From Halomonas daqiaonensis (GTDB lineage Bacteria; Pseudomonadota; Gammaproteobacteria; Pseudomonadales; Halomonadaceae), in NCBI RefSeq assembly GCF_900109725.1, contig NZ_FOBC01000005.1, positions 151,388 to 215,387 of the forward strand: DNA of 64,000 bases, written 5' to 3'. Positions 63,656 through 64,000 of the stretch are shown here, piece after piece (the first letter of the stretch is position 1; each line of letters starts with the position of its first letter). A program made the translations under genes and the position numbers. The notes beneath the pieces were generated by a model that was given only the letters and a program-made list of their open reading frames with translations, did no database searches and was not told the DNA's origin.

Positions 63656-63740
63656 GTGACTGCTCCCCTCCCGAGTGGGCGGGGCTTCCCACTTCTCAGG
63701 CAGCAACCGGCGACATGCCGGATTTACGCGAGCCTCCATG
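63656..63740 (-). ncRNA. Candidate omega-RNA (reRNA) 3' part at the IS200/IS605 right end
   Basis: Downstream of the tnpB-like gene the minus strand has the family-like right-end structure AGTGGGAAGCCCCGCCC-ACTC-GGGAGGGGAGCAGTCAC, a hairpin with one mismatch, and a smaller hairpin (CCGGC..GCCGG) before it. In such elements this end, plus flanking DNA as guide, is transcribed as omega-RNA. Boundaries are approximate, and no promoter was sought beyond the gene. Confidence 0.4.
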
Positions 63741-64000
63741 GGCAGAGACCGACAATCCTTCAGCCTTCAGCTTGATAATGCCTTGATGCTTGATGTTCAG
63801 TGCCGCGTTGATGTCCCGGTCATGGGGCGCATGGCAGGCGGGGCACTCCCATGACCGGATGCTCAACGGCATGGCGTCGACCTTGTGCTGGCAGACATGG
63901 CAGGTCTTGGAGCTGGCAAACCACGGATCGATCTTGACCAGGTATTTCCCCTGCTCCTTGGCCTTGTAGTCCAGCTTGGTGGTCAAGGCGTGCCAGGAGG
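63696..64000 (-). CDS. tnpB: TnpB/OrfB RNA-guided nuclease-like protein, C-terminal fragment
   Basis: The open frame runs off the window edge; 100 residues are visible. They show the zinc ribbon (TCHVCQ ... WECPACHAPH) and the last RuvC acidic motif (HDRDINAALNIKHQG), typical of TnpB C-termini. The tail SVSAHGGSRKSG is also family-like. Upstream RuvC motifs lie outside, so activity cannot be judged. Confidence 0.85.
   Translation of the reverse strand, partial: SWHALTTKLDYKAKEQGKYLVKIDPWFASSKTCHVCQHKVDAMPLSIRSWECPACHAPHDRDINAALNIKHQGIIKLKAEGLSVSAHGGSRKSGMSPVAA

Larger units (their letters stand above)
63656..64000 (-). mobile_element. Right end of an IS200/IS605-type element (cut by window edge)
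   Basis: Contains the C-terminal part of a TnpB/OrfB protein and a hairpin-bearing right end finishing at GCAGTCAC, as expected for this group. No inverted repeats are expected. The left end and any tnpA lie outside the window. Confidence 0.65.

Overview
The window is a GC-rich, densely packed chromosomal segment of a gammaproteobacterium. Its proteins and gene order most resemble Halomonas and relatives (Halomonadaceae). That placement is inference from remembered family patterns: acidic proteins, the long form of isocitrate lyase, the aat-bpt-infA / clpA-clpS neighbourhood, and the sdhCDAB-sucAB-lpd-sucCD block next to gltA. I saw no rRNA, tRNA or CRISPR array.

Layout. Positions 1-1753 (minus) carry trmA (cut by the edge), murI and a hemerythrin-like gene that has lost most iron ligands. 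rarA (plus) faces lolA and ftsK (minus) across an 8-bp tandem repeat. Positions 7395-12200 form an N-degron neighbourhood: aat, bpt, infA (plus), facing clpA and clpS (minus), with icd upstream of clpS. Positions 13745-19730 (plus) hold two overlapping gene sets: rluE-nudJ, and mnmA-hflD-purB-roxA-GNAT. aceA, slyB, a small membrane protein gene and slyD follow. Next come a membrane-domain/flavoprotein fusion, a periplasmic msrA, an MFS transporter, an NlpC/P60 lipoprotein and an 821-residue protein with two DUF1266-like repeats. gabD-gabT follows on the plus strand.

The most unusual region is 34310-41095 (minus). Six tightly packed genes encode two near-duplicate TAXI-type periplasmic binding proteins, a DUF1850 protein, a membrane histidine kinase, a stand-alone receiver, and an 823-residue GAF-NCS2 permease with an extra soluble C-terminal domain. 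TAXI proteins and DUF1850 normally accompany TRAP permeases. Here the only membrane carrier is an NCS2-fold protein whose substrate-binding glutamates appear to be replaced. I propose a binding-protein-coupled sensory and transport system; its ligand and output are unknown.

Positions 41345-49806 hold accessory and housekeeping genes: small membrane proteins, DUF924, a 164-bp transposase-less inverted-repeat element, a ycjX-ycjF pair, a universal stress protein, RNase II and a DUF1989 protein. Positions 49900-63230 are the TCA-cycle block, with gltA diverging from sdhCDAB-sucAB-lpd-sucCD and clear sigma70 promoters for both directions. The window ends with an inverted pair of DnaA-box-like sites in AT-rich DNA and the right end of an IS200/IS605-type element with the C-terminus of a TnpB protein.
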